A DNA stretch of 64,000 nt, from the NCBI RefSeq assembly GCF_001191005.1, contig NZ_CP012201.1:1-64000 (forward strand), in the 5' to 3' direction. Shown piece by piece: positions 25,804 to 35,300 of this stretch (position 1 is its first letter; the number at the start of each line of letters is the position of its first letter). Source of the DNA: Massilia sp. NR 4-1 (GTDB lineage Bacteria > Pseudomonadota > Gammaproteobacteria > Burkholderiales > Burkholderiaceae_D). A program made the position numbers and the translations under genes. A model generated the notes under the pieces. The model was not told the origin of the DNA and ran no database searches. It saw only the letters and a list, made by a program, of their open reading frames with translations.

Positions 25804-25879
25804 TCCCTGATAGCTCAGTCGGTAGAGCGACGGACTGTTAATCCGCAGGTCCCTGGTTCGAGTCCAGGTCGGGGAGCCA
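25804..25879 (+). tRNA. tRNA-Asn(GTT), copy 2
   Basis: A 76-nt tRNA identical in sequence to copy 1 at 18476, with intact acceptor, D, anticodon (GTT) and T arms and encoded CCA. Identity extends a few bases into both flanks (GCGGCCTCTTT before, GAATAC after), which points to a recent duplication or to gene conversion. Confidence 0.97.
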
Positions 25880-25885
25880 GAATAC

Positions 25886-25920
25886 AAAAGGGGGTTACGA
25901 GTGATCGTAACCCCCTTTTT
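25886..25920 (+). terminator. Terminator of tRNA-Asn copy 2
   Basis: AAAAGGGGGTTACGA pairs with TCGTAACCCCCTTTTT around a GTGA loop, directly after the tRNA. Confidence 0.88.
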
Positions 25921-26001
25921 CTTTTGCCAACTATTCAGGAGCTAGCAGCTTAGGTATATTCCTGATAATCCTGCTACTTCTGCTGATAAGAGCCGATTGC
26001 G

Positions 26002-29000
26002 ATGAAAAACATATGGCTGAAGCGCGCGTTGCGTGCCGTTCTTGTTCTTGCCGGTCTGGTGCTGCTGTATGCGGCGCTGGGCTTTCTGGCCCTGCCGGCC
26101 CTGATCAAATCGCAGGCGCAGCAAAAGGCGGCCGATATTCTGCATCGCCAGCTCACCATTGAAAAGGTCGAACTGAATCCCTTCACGCTGGCGCTGACGG
26201 TGCATGGTTTGAAGATGATGGAGCCGCAAGGCGAAGCGGTTTTCGCCAGCTTCGACCGGCTGGCCGTGGACCTGTCCGGCCAGTCCCTGCTGCGCCTCGC
26301 GCCGGTGGTGCAGGAAGTCCGCCTGAGCAAGCCCTATGTGCATCTGGTGCGCAAGGACGCCAACCATTACAGCATTGACGACATCATTGAGCTGATCGCC
26401 AGCCAGCCGCCTTCGCCGGAGCCGGCGCGCTTCTCGGTCAACAATATCCAGATCGAGGAGGGCGGTATCGCCTTCGAGGATAAGCCGGCTGGCAGCAGCC
26501 ATAAGGTCGAAGGCCTGAAACTGGGCATTCCTTTCGTTTCGTCCATGCCGACCGACGTGCAGCTATTTGTGGAGCCGCTGTTCAGCGCCGTGGTGAATGG
26601 TGCGCCGCTGCACCTGAGCGGCAAGCTGCGTCCCTTCGCCGATACCAAGGAAGTGGTGTTTGAGCTGAAGCTGGACAATGTGGACGTGCCGCGTTATCTG
26701 GCCTATCTGCCGACCAAGCTGGCCTTCCGCATGCCAAGCGGCCGTCTGGATGCGCAACTGCACGCCAGCTTCCGCCAGCCGAAGGAGGGTGGGCCGGCGC
26801 TGGTACTGGGCGGTGAAGCGAAGGCGCAATCGGTGGAGTTGACCCAGGTTGATGGCAAACCGGCCTTGAAAGCCAAGGAGCTGGCGGCCAAGTTGGGCAA
26901 GATCGATGTATTTGGCGGCCGTTTCGATTTCGAGAGCCTGATCGTGGACGGGCTGGAAGCGAATGTGGTCAGCGACAGCAAGGGTCAGCTGAATGTGGCG
27001 CGCATGTTCGCGCCGGAACAGCCGCAGCCCCTTGCTCCAGCGCCCGCCAAGGCGCAGGCTGACGTACCTGCCAAAGCCGGGAAAAGCTCGTCCGGTTCGC
27101 ACTATGCGCTGAAAACGCTGGAGTTCCGCAACACCACGCTGCGCTACGTCATCGAGGCGCCGCATGAGCCGACGCGCGTGGCCGTGGATAAGTTCGCGCT
27201 GGCGCTGCGCGACATCGCCGTCGAAACCGGCAAGCAGACCGTCAGCATCGGCGAAATCGTGTCCGACAGCGCCGGCATCGACGTCAACTTCGACAAGCCC
27301 CGTGCCGCCGCTCCCACTCCCACTCAGCAACCCAAGGGCGCTGCGCCGAAAGACGAAGGTTCCTACGTACTGACGATTGCCCGCCTTGGCATCAAGGGCT
27401 GGACCACGCGCCTGGTGGACAATGCCCACGCCAAGCCGTTGCAAATTGCCGTCGCCCCGCTGTCCCTTGATCTGCAGGATATTTCCACTGCGCCCGGTTC
27501 GCGCATCAAGGCGGACCTGAAAACCACGGTGAACAACGACGGCCATCTGGCCTTGAACGGCAGCTTCGTGCTCGCACCGTTCAGCACCGAGCTGGCGGTG
27601 GAGGTGAAGGATCTCGGCATTCTGCCGCTGCAGCCCTATGTCACCGATTACGTGAACCTGCGCCTGGTGCATGCCGATGTGTCCACCAAGGGCAAGCTGT
27701 TGCTGGAAACCGGCAGCGATGGCGCCTTGAAAGGCGGCTTCAAGGGCGATGCCAGTGTGACCAATCTAGCCACCGTCGACAAGGCCAGCTCCAACGATTT
27801 CCTGCGCTGGAAAGCGCTGAGTTTCGGCGGCGTGGATGTGCGCCTGCAGCCGTTTGCGCTGAATATCGACAAGGTCGGCCTGAGCGACTTCTTCGCGCGC
27901 ATCATCATCGATCCCTCCGGCCGCATCAACGTGCAGGACATCATGCGCGACAAGGATGGCGCAACCAAAAGCCTGACCGAGGCCGATCCATCCGCGCATG
28001 CCAAAGCCAAGGCCAGTGCTCAGGCCAGCAAGGCCAATGCGCCCAGGACGCCGGCCGTGGCCGAGGCCAAACCGGCGCCGACGCAAGCCGCGCAGCCGCT
28101 GCCGCCTGTGCGCGTTGGCAAGCTGGTGCTGTCGGGCGGGCGGGTGCGCTTCACCGATAACTTCATCAAACCAAACTACACGGCCAATCTGAATGATCTG
28201 GGCGGCACGGTGTCGGGCCTGTCCTCGGACTCGAACAGCAGCGCCAATGTCGATCTGCGCGGCGTGGTGAATAATGCGCCGCTGGCCATCGGCGGCCGCG
28301 TCAATCCGCTCAAGCGCGACCTGTCGCTGGACGTGAAGGCCGAGGTGCGCGGCATCGAACTGGCTTCGCTGTCGGCTTATTCGGACAAGTATGTGGGCTA
28401 TGGCATCGAGAAGGGCAAGATGTCCTTCGAGGTGGGCTACAACATCGAAAACCGTCAGCTCAAATCCAGCAACCGCCTGATTCTGGAGCAGCTGACCTTT
28501 GGCCGGGAAAACAGCAATCCCGAGGTGACCAAGCTGCCGGTGGGCCTGGCCGTGGCGCTGCTGAGCGATCGCAATGGCGTGATCGACATCAATGTGCCGA
28601 TCGGTGGTTCGATTGACGATCCTGAATTCTCCATCGGCGGCATCATCCTCAAGATCATCGGCAACGCCATCGTGAAAACGGTGACGGCACCGTTCACCTT
28701 GATCAGTTCCCTGTTTGGCGGTGGCAGTGCCGAAGAACTGTCCATGCTGGCCTTCGATCCGGGCCGCGCCCAGATCCAGGCGGCGGGCGAGGAAAAGCTC
28801 AAGCCGCTGGCGCGTGCCCTGGGTGAGCGTCCCGGCCTGAAGCTGGAAATCACCGGCCGCTACGATCCCGCGCTGGATATGGAGGCGCTCAAGCTGCTGT
28901 CCATCGACCGCAAGCTGCGCGCGCTGAAAGCCAAGGATATGCAGGTACGCGGCGAAGTGCTGCCGGACAGCGTGACGGTGAAGGCGGACGAGCGCCTGGC

Positions 29001-29295
29001 CCTGCTGACACGGGCCTACAAGGATGAGAAGTTCGAGAAGCCGCGCAACGCCCTCGGCCTGCAAAAGACGCTGCCGCAGGCAGAGATGGAAAGGCTGATG
29101 CTAACCAATACCAAGGTCGAGGAAGAAGACCTGGTAGCACTCGGCAACCGCCGCGCGCAGGCGGCCAAGGACTGGCTGACCAAGACCGGCCAGGTGCCTG
29201 CGGAACGCATCTTCATCGTCGCCGCCAAGGCGCTGCAGAAGGAAGCGGGTAGCGAGAAAGCTCAGTCCACCCGCGTCGATTTTTCGCTGCGCTGA
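26002..29295 (+). CDS. DUF748 / AsmA-like envelope protein with C-terminal OmpA-like part
   Basis: A 1097-residue protein anchored by one N-terminal membrane segment (LVLAGLVLLYAALGFLALPAL). It starts like AsmA-like proteins (IKSQAQQKAADILHRQLTIEKVELNPFTLAL, in pieces) and continues as long beta-rich repeats (VRLSKPYVHLVR; GKLVLSGGRVRFTDNFIKPNY) typical of DUF748. Pro/Ala-rich linkers sit near residues 340-360, 430-450 and 670-700. The C-terminus contains ERPGLKLEITGRYDP and LGNRRAQAAKDWL, an OmpA-like peptidoglycan-binding pattern. Such proteins are thought to bridge the periplasm and may move lipids or aid outer-membrane assembly; that is family knowledge, not shown here. Single gene, 120 bp after the tRNA-Asn. 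Confidence 0.85.
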   Translation: MKNIWLKRALRAVLVLAGLVLLYAALGFLALPALIKSQAQQKAADILHRQLTIEKVELNPFTLALTVHGLKMMEPQGEAVFASFDRLAVDLSGQSLLRLAPVVQEVRLSKPYVHLVRKDANHYSIDDIIELIASQPPSPEPARFSVNNIQIEEGGIAFEDKPAGSSHKVEGLKLGIPFVSSMPTDVQLFVEPLFSAVVNGAPLHLSGKLRPFADTKEVVFELKLDNVDVPRYLAYLPTKLAFRMPSGRLDAQLHASFRQPKEGGPALVLGGEAKAQSVELTQVDGKPALKAKELAAKLGKIDVFGGRFDFESLIVDGLEANVVSDSKGQLNVARMFAPEQPQPLAPAPAKAQADVPAKAGKSSSGSHYALKTLEFRNTTLRYVIEAPHEPTRVAVDKFALALRDIAVETGKQTVSIGEIVSDSAGIDVNFDKPRAAAPTPTQQPKGAAPKDEGSYVLTIARLGIKGWTTRLVDNAHAKPLQIAVAPLSLDLQDISTAPGSRIKADLKTTVNNDGHLALNGSFVLAPFSTELAVEVKDLGILPLQPYVTDYVNLRLVHADVSTKGKLLLETGSDGALKGGFKGDASVTNLATVDKASSNDFLRWKALSFGGVDVRLQPFALNIDKVGLSDFFARIIIDPSGRINVQDIMRDKDGATKSLTEADPSAHAKAKASAQASKANAPRTPAVAEAKPAPTQAAQPLPPVRVGKLVLSGGRVRFTDNFIKPNYTANLNDLGGTVSGLSSDSNSSANVDLRGVVNNAPLAIGGRVNPLKRDLSLDVKAEVRGIELASLSAYSDKYVGYGIEKGKMSFEVGYNIENRQLKSSNRLILEQLTFGRENSNPEVTKLPVGLAVALLSDRNGVIDINVPIGGSIDDPEFSIGGIILKIIGNAIVKTVTAPFTLISSLFGGGSAEELSMLAFDPGRAQIQAAGEEKLKPLARALGERPGLKLEITGRYDPALDMEALKLLSIDRKLRALKAKDMQVRGEVLPDSVTVKADERLALLTRAYKDEKFEKPRNALGLQKTLPQAEMERLMLTNTKVEEEDLVALGNRRAQAAKDWLTKTGQVPAERIFIVAAKALQKEAGSEKAQSTRVDFSLR

Positions 29296-29316
29296 CCCGC
29301 GCAGCCGGGCATGAAT

Positions 29317-29338
29317 GCGCGCCGCCTAGGCGGCGCGC
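29317..29338. terminator. 22-bp perfect palindrome between convergent genes
   Basis: GCGCGCCGCC at 29317-29326 meets its reverse complement around CTAG. It lies between the ends of the DUF748 gene and the DUF5694 gene and can form a strong hairpin on both strands, but lacks a T-run. A Rho-assisted bidirectional stop is likely. Confidence 0.5.
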
Positions 29339-29351
29339 CTAAGCAGGGCGC

Positions 29352-30215
29352 TCAATTGCGCCTCGCGCTTGCCGCCTCGCGCAGCAGCGGCATTGGATCG
29401 ATATCGGTGAAGGCGCCCGACTGCACGGCAAATTCGCGCAGCAAGGGGATATGGCCCGAGCCATAAATCACCAGGATGCGGTCTTTAGGACTGTCGGCCA
29501 GCTTCACCAGATTGCCGAAAATTTTCAGATTGCGGCCATACCAGCTGGCGACCCAATTGGCGCCTGGCTTGGCATCCTCATTGCCCAGCATCGCGTAGTC
29601 GAAGTAGCGGCGGTGGCGGGCCGCCAGCTTTTCCGGAGCATTGTTTTCAATCAGCCAGCTGGCTACCGGCGTGGTCTTCATCAGCGCATCGTTGACAGGC
29701 GAGGTTGCTGTCATGGCTGCCAGCCGCTCTCCCAGGCCGTTCGCCTTGGCCCAGGCCTGATAATCCAGATCGCTTATCTGCCCAGGCGGCATCTTGTTCC
29801 AGTCCACCGCGTACATCGTCGGCAGTTTATTGGCGGCGGCGATGCGCATGCCAAATTGATCCATTTCGTTACGGCTCAGGGTATAGCTGCCCGATAGCAT
29901 GCCGGTGTAGCGCTGGTGCAGTTCGGCCTGTTTTTCGCTTGCCAGTTCAACCGCGATCTTGGTTGGCTTGAAGCGGGCCAGGGCCGCCACCACCTCGGCG
30001 ATTTCAGCCTGGCGCTCGGGCGTCAGAACGTCCGGCACCGTGGTGGCGATGACGTCGCGGTTATGGTTGGCCAGATGCGGCGAGCCGACGAACATGATGG
30101 CGGGGCGTTCGGCTTCCGTCCTGTCGCGCAGTAGTTTGGCTTCCTGGCCTTGGGCCAGGGCGCTGGCGCACAGTGTGGCAATGCCGATCAGGTAACTATT
30201 AAAACGGTATGGCAT
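29352..30215 (-). CDS. DUF5694 family exported protein
   Basis: A 287-residue protein with a signal peptide (YLIGIATLCASALAQGQE). The segments IMFVGSPHLANHNRDV, VLTPERQAEIAEVVAALARFKPTKIAVE and RILVIYGSGHIPLLREF match the pattern I recall for DUF5694, with similarity to the TraB/GumN-like fold. The conserved GSPHLAN and GxGHxxLL motifs hold His residues that could be catalytic or metal-binding. Function not established. Divergent from the alpha/beta hydrolase gene. Confidence 0.78.
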   Translation of the reverse strand: MPYRFNSYLIGIATLCASALAQGQEAKLLRDRTEAERPAIMFVGSPHLANHNRDVIATTVPDVLTPERQAEIAEVVAALARFKPTKIAVELASEKQAELHQRYTGMLSGSYTLSRNEMDQFGMRIAAANKLPTMYAVDWNKMPPGQISDLDYQAWAKANGLGERLAAMTATSPVNDALMKTTPVASWLIENNAPEKLAARHRRYFDYAMLGNEDAKPGANWVASWYGRNLKIFGNLVKLADSPKDRILVIYGSGHIPLLREFAVQSGAFTDIDPMPLLREAASARRN

Positions 30216-30328
30216 GTTTCGGACTCCTCGTTCTCGTTGGGATATTCGAAAGACCGATTATAGGACTGTGGTTTCAAAATGCTATGATCAACCGTCGTTG
30301 GCTTCATCTAATCTTAAGGAGTGGAAGC

Positions 30329-31090
30329 ATGCCGGTGTTGAACCTGGGTGGCGGACTTGATCTGAGTTATGAAATGATCGATGGCGAGGCGGGCAAGCCC
30401 TGCCTGGTCTTCCTGCACGAGGGCTTGGGCTGCATCGCTTTGTGGAAGGGATTCCCGCAGCGCCTATGCCAGGCTACCGGCTGTTCCGGCCTGGTTTATG
30501 AGCGCGAAGGCTATGGCGGGTCCAGCGCCTTGCGCCAGGCACGCGGCATTCATTATCTGCACGACTATGCGCTGAGCGAACTGCCGCAAGTGCTGGAGCA
30601 TCTGATACCGGGTCGCGAATATATCGTGATCGGCCATTCGGACGGCGGCAGCATCGCGTTGATACATGCTGCCGGTAATCCTTCCGGCCTGCGTGGCGTC
30701 GTCACCGAAGCGGCTCATGTTTTCGTTGAAGACCTTACGGTGCAAGGCGTGCGCGCCGCGAAGGAGTCCTTCAATCCCGGTCTGTTGATGGCGTTGGAAC
30801 GTTATCATGGCGATAAGGCGGAGCAGATTTACATGGCCTGGGCCGACACCTGGCTGCTGCCGGGCTTCAAGCATTGGAATATCGAGTATCTGCTGCCATC
30901 CATCGCCGTGCCCACCCTGGTCGTGCAGGGGACGGAAGACCAGTATGGCACCGAAGCACAGGTTGATGCGATTGCCGGCGCCGTGCCGGGAGCGCGCAAG
31001 CTGATGCTGGAAAACTGCGGCCACAGTCCGCATCTTGAGCAGCCGGAAGCGTTGCAGGAATCGATACGCGGCTTCCTGCGCGAGGTTTAG
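30329..31090 (+). CDS. Alpha/beta hydrolase
   Basis: A 253-residue cytoplasmic hydrolase. The oxyanion segment is LVFLHEGLGC, the nucleophile elbow is GHSDGG (Ser near residue 104), the acid is in GTEDQYG (Asp near 204) and the His is in CGHSPHLEQP (near 232), so the triad is complete. Start MPVLNLGG at 30329 is chosen for AAGGAG ten bases upstream; the longer frame from 30209 would overlap the divergent gene. The HExLG wording resembles carboxylesterases/haloperoxidase-like proteins; substrate unknown. Its stop overlaps that of the next convergent gene. Confidence 0.88.
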   Translation: MPVLNLGGGLDLSYEMIDGEAGKPCLVFLHEGLGCIALWKGFPQRLCQATGCSGLVYEREGYGGSSALRQARGIHYLHDYALSELPQVLEHLIPGREYIVIGHSDGGSIALIHAAGNPSGLRGVVTEAAHVFVEDLTVQGVRAAKESFNPGLLMALERYHGDKAEQIYMAWADTWLLPGFKHWNIEYLLPSIAVPTLVVQGTEDQYGTEAQVDAIAGAVPGARKLMLENCGHSPHLEQPEALQESIRGFLREV

Positions 31091-31386
31091 TTCCGCTGCT
31101 TTCCCCTCGACTGCTCGGCCGCACCGCGTCCAAGGGACTGCAGCGGTGCATCCACGATCGCCCTGGCCTTGCGCTGCATATCGCTGGCCACCATTTCCGC
31201 CTGCCTTTCTCGTTCCTCCGGCAAGAAAGGGCTGTCGTCATCGGGGCTGGTATCGCGATAGTCGGCGATGATGGCACTGAGCAGCCAGATCAGCACCGCA
31301 ACCGTGGCGCCGGCAAGTGTCAACGCGGCGAGGTGCTGGGACGCGCCCGGCATGCTTTGTGGCGTGGCTTGATTCGGCTGCTCCAA
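31087..31386 (-). CDS. Small membrane protein of unknown function
   Basis: A 99-residue protein with one membrane segment (LTLAGATVAVLIWLLSAIIA, residues 23-42) and a charged C-terminal half (DDDSPFLPEERERQAEM; MQRKARAIVDAPL). By charge the C-terminus may be cytoplasmic or periplasmic; I cannot decide. It overlaps the alpha/beta hydrolase stop by four bases and is divergent from the M15 peptidase gene. No family recognised. Confidence 0.65.
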   Translation of the reverse strand: MEQPNQATPQSMPGASQHLAALTLAGATVAVLIWLLSAIIADYRDTSPDDDSPFLPEERERQAEMVASDMQRKARAIVDAPLQSLGRGAAEQSRGKQRN

Positions 31387-31511
31387 AATACACCTCCACC
31401 TTGATCCAGCATTGAACGGAGAAATCCTCGCCGCCTACCATGAAGCATCTGCGCAGCGCACACGAAGCAGTGTGTGGTCTGGGCCGCAGCCCTGTTTTGA
31501 TGGAGCGCACC

Positions 31512-32249
31512 ATGGTTCCCGTTTTTCTTTTTCTGACTTTCTTCTGCGTGTGCTTTGTGGCATGGATGCTGATGTTCCCGCACAACCGGACGGTGCTTGC
31601 CGATGTGGCGGGCCGCTTGCGCATCCGGCTTCCCGCTGGTCGGCGTGCTTTGCTGGCCGCTGGGCTGATGCTGGCGGTTTGCCTGCCACCTTTGCTAGCG
31701 CTGACGGCGGGCGGACGCATTACACTGCCCGGATTTGAGGAGCAGGGCAGAAGCGTCAACATGCAGATCGAGGCTTTGTTGAAAGGCGAGCAGCTGGTGC
31801 CGCCGCAACCCCTGCCGCCCGCCATGTTCACCACGGCGGAGGTGGAGCTGGTGCGACCGCAGCTTGCGAGCGCAAGCCGCAACTGGCAGCTGCTGGATGC
31901 GGAATTTGCGCAACGCCTGCTGCTGGTGTTCCGCATCATGCGCGAGAAGCATGGCTATGAAATGGTGCTGCTGGAAGGCTACCGTAGTCCTGAACGCCAG
32001 AACCAGTTGGCGGCAGCCGGTTCGCATGTGACGAATGCGCGTGCCTTCCAGAGCTATCACCAGTATGGTCTGGCTTCCGACTGCGCCTTTCTGCGCGAGG
32101 GCAAACTGCTTATCTCCGAAAAAGATCCATGGGCCATGCGCGGCTACCAGCTGTATGGCGAAACGGCCGAAGCACTGGGCCTGACCTGGGGCGGACGCTG
32201 GACCATGATGGATTTCGGCCACGTTGAATTGCGCCGCGCACGCCGCTGA
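31512..32249 (+). CDS. Membrane-anchored M15 (VanY/LAS-type) peptidase, T6SS-linked
   Basis: A 245-residue protein with two hydrophobic segments (VFLFLTFFCVCFVAWMLMF; ALLAAGLMLAVCLPPLLAL) and a periplasmic LAS metallopeptidase domain. Zinc ligands are seen in SYHQYGLASDCAF (SxHxxGxAxD) and DFGHVE. Such enzymes cut peptidoglycan stems (D,D-carboxypeptidase or L,D-endopeptidase). The gene is 84 bp before tssM and recalls TagX of Acinetobacter T6SS loci, which helps the apparatus pass the cell wall; that link is inference. ATG at 31512 has GGAG seven bases upstream; earlier in-frame ATGs (31440, 31500) lack a site. Confidence 0.82.
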   Translation: MVPVFLFLTFFCVCFVAWMLMFPHNRTVLADVAGRLRIRLPAGRRALLAAGLMLAVCLPPLLALTAGGRITLPGFEEQGRSVNMQIEALLKGEQLVPPQPLPPAMFTTAEVELVRPQLASASRNWQLLDAEFAQRLLLVFRIMREKHGYEMVLLEGYRSPERQNQLAAAGSHVTNARAFQSYHQYGLASDCAFLREGKLLISEKDPWAMRGYQLYGETAEALGLTWGGRWTMMDFGHVELRRARR

Positions 32250-32333
32250 ACTTGCTTTTACGCAAGGATATGTAGGGTGATTGCTGGCACTATGGATCGG
32301 GTCTGCCAACCATTGTTCATAAGGCGGCCTGCC

Positions 32334-35300
32334 ATGATGCGACGAATCTGGACCTTCCTAAGCGACTCGCGCCACCTGACTATCATTGGCTTTATAGCCA
32401 TGGCGGCGTTCTTCTATCTCGGCGCTGAACTGCTGGAGCTGGCCCTGATCTGGGCCATCGCCGCCACGCTGGCCGGGGTGCTGCTGTATTGGCTGGCGCG
32501 CTGGCTGCGGCGCTGGCTGGCGATGCGCAAGGTGGCGCAGCTGGAGCAGGCCATCGAGCAGGATGCGGCCGCACCGGATGCCGCTGCGCAGGATAACAGC
32601 GGGACGGACGCGCTGCGCAAGGGCTTGCTGCATGCGATCCATACCATCAAGACTTCGCGCATCGGTGTCGCTACCGGTGCCAAGGCCTTGTATGAGCTGC
32701 CCTGGTATCTGGTGATCGGCAATCCAGGTGCGGGCAAGAGCAGCGCCATCGCCCGCTCCGGCCTGCAATTTCCGATGGCCGAAGGCGGTGCGGCTGTGGC
32801 GGTGGGCGGCACGCGCAACTGCGACTGGTTCTTCAGCACCGACGGCATCCTGCTCGATACGGCCGGGCGCTATGCGGCGGGCGAGGAAGACCGCCAGGAG
32901 TGGCTGGGCTTTCTCGACCTGCTGAAGAAGTACCGCAAGCGTGCGCCGGTCAACGGCGTGCTGCTGGCGGTCAGCATCGCAGAGCTGCGCGGCGAAGATC
33001 CGGAAGCAGTGCAGCGCCTGGCGCGCAATCTGCGCCGCCGCGTGCAGGATCTGATCGAGCGGCTGGAGGTGTTCGCGCCGATTTACGTGGTGTTCACCAA
33101 GGCTGATCTGATCGCGGGATTCACGCAGTTCTTCGCGCAGTCAGAAGCCGGCGACAGGGAACGCATCTGGGGCGCCACCATGCCGTACAAGCGCAAATCC
33201 GCCAGCCAGGACATTCTGCCATTTTTCGACCAGGCCTTCGATGAGCTGCACGAAGGCTTGAAGGAGCTGAGCGTCAGCAGCATGGCGCAGCAGCGTCCCG
33301 GCTGCCGCGCTCCCGGCGTGTTCGGCTTCCCGCATGAATTCGCGGCGTTGCGCGCGCCACTGCGGGCTTTTCTTGGCGCGCTGTTCGAGGATAACCGCTT
33401 CCAGTTCAAGCCCGTTTTCCGCGGCTTCTACTTCACCAGCGCTTTGCAGGAAGGCATGCCAGGCAGTTTCCTGGCGCAGCAGATTGCCGGCCGCTTCCGC
33501 CTGTCGCTGCCGGTCGCGCAGCAAGCTGCGGAAAGCCGCTCCTGCGGTTACTTCATGCTGGATCTATTCCGCAAGGTGGTCTTCGCTGACCGCTATCTGG
33601 TAACGCAATACGCCAGCCGCAACAAGATCCGTCTGCGCTATGGCGTCTTCCTGGTGTCGGCGCTTGCGCTGGGAGCCGCGCTGGCGGGATGGAGCTGGGC
33701 CTACATGGCGAACCGCCAGCTGGCCACGAATGTCAAGGCCGATCTGGAGAAAGTGGTCCAGCTGCAGGCGCGCAGCCCGGAGCTGCAGGCGCGTATGGAA
33801 GCGCTGGAGATTTTGCAGGACCGGATAGAGCAGCTCACGCGCTACCGCCGTGAGCGTCCATGGCCGCTGCGCTTTGGCCTGTACCAGGGCGACACGCTGG
33901 AGCACAAGCTGCGCGGCGAATATTATGCCGGCATGCGCGAGATTCTGCTCAAGCCTGTTGCCGGCAGCCTGGAGGCGCAGTTGAACGAATACAATGCGCG
34001 CGCGGCGGCGGACGGCGGCACGGCGAAGGCGGAAGATGTCTATAACGCGCTGAAAGCCTATCTGATGCTGTCCGAACGCGAGCATGCGGAGCCGGGACAT
34101 TTGAACGATCAGGCCAGCCGTCATTGGCGCGGCTGGCTGGAGGCCAACCGGGGTGCAATGACGAGCGAAAAGCTGGTGCGCATGGCCGAGCATTTGATGA
34201 GTTTCTATCTGGCGCAGACTGCCGATCCGGCCTGGCCGCAAATCGAGCAGAAGCTGGTGCTGGTCGATGCCACACGCGAAAACCTGCGCCGCGTAGCGAG
34301 CGGCATGCCGGCCCGAGAGCGCATCTATGCCGAAATCCGGGCGCGTGCCGCAACCCGTTTCCCTTCGATGGCGGTGGTGCGCATGGTGGGTGACCAGGAC
34401 CGCGCCCTGGTTGCCGGTAGCTATGCGGTTTCCGGCGCCTTTACGCGCGAAGCCTGGGAAAAGTATGTGCTGGGCGCGATCCGTGACGCCTCCAACGGTG
34501 CGCAAAGCAGTACCGACTGGGTGCTGAAAACGGCGCGCAAGGATGATCTGACCCTGGATGGCAGTCCGGAACAGATTCAGAAGGCTTTGACGGAACTGTA
34601 CAAGAACGATTACGTGAAAGAGTGGCAGAAATTCCTGCAAGGCGTTGCCATCGCCGATATGAAGGACTTGAACACCGCAGCTACCGCCATGAGCCGTCTG
34701 GGCGATGCGCAATCTTCACCGCTGTTGAAGGTGCTGTCCGCTATCCGCGAGCAGACCGCCTGGGATAATCCGTCGGCAGTGAATGCTGGCATGCAGCAGG
34801 CGCAGACAGGCTTTGTGAACTGGCTGCGCAATAGCCTGATGCAGCGCGCTCCCTCGCCGGTCAATGCCAATGTCAATCTCAATATACAGCTCGACGCCAG
34901 CAAGTATGAGAAGCCGCTTGGCCAGATCGGGCGCGAGTTTGCCGGTCTGGAAAGGCTGCTGGCAAGCCGCGAACGGGATGCCGCGCCCATCCGCTCGTAC
35001 CTGGATAGCCTGGCGCGCCTGCGCGCCCGTTTGCTGGCGTTGAAAAACCAGGGAGATCCCGGTCCCGGTGCGCGCCAGCTGATGCTGCAGACGCTGGAAG
35101 GCAGCGGCTCCGAGTTGTCCGATGCCCTGCGCCTGGTGGACGATCAACTGCTGGCTGGAATGAGCGAATCGCAGAAGCAGGCTTTGCGTCCATTGCTGGT
35201 AAGACCACTGATGCAGACCTTTGCCGCCATTGTGGAGCCGGTAGAGACGGAGTTGAACAAAACCTGGCAGGCCCAGATCTGCGAACCTTTCAATCAAAGC

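Noticed and set aside
30209..30328. Upstream extension of the alpha/beta hydrolase
   Set aside because: It would overlap the divergent DUF5694 gene start, and AAGGAG lies directly before the ATG at 30329.
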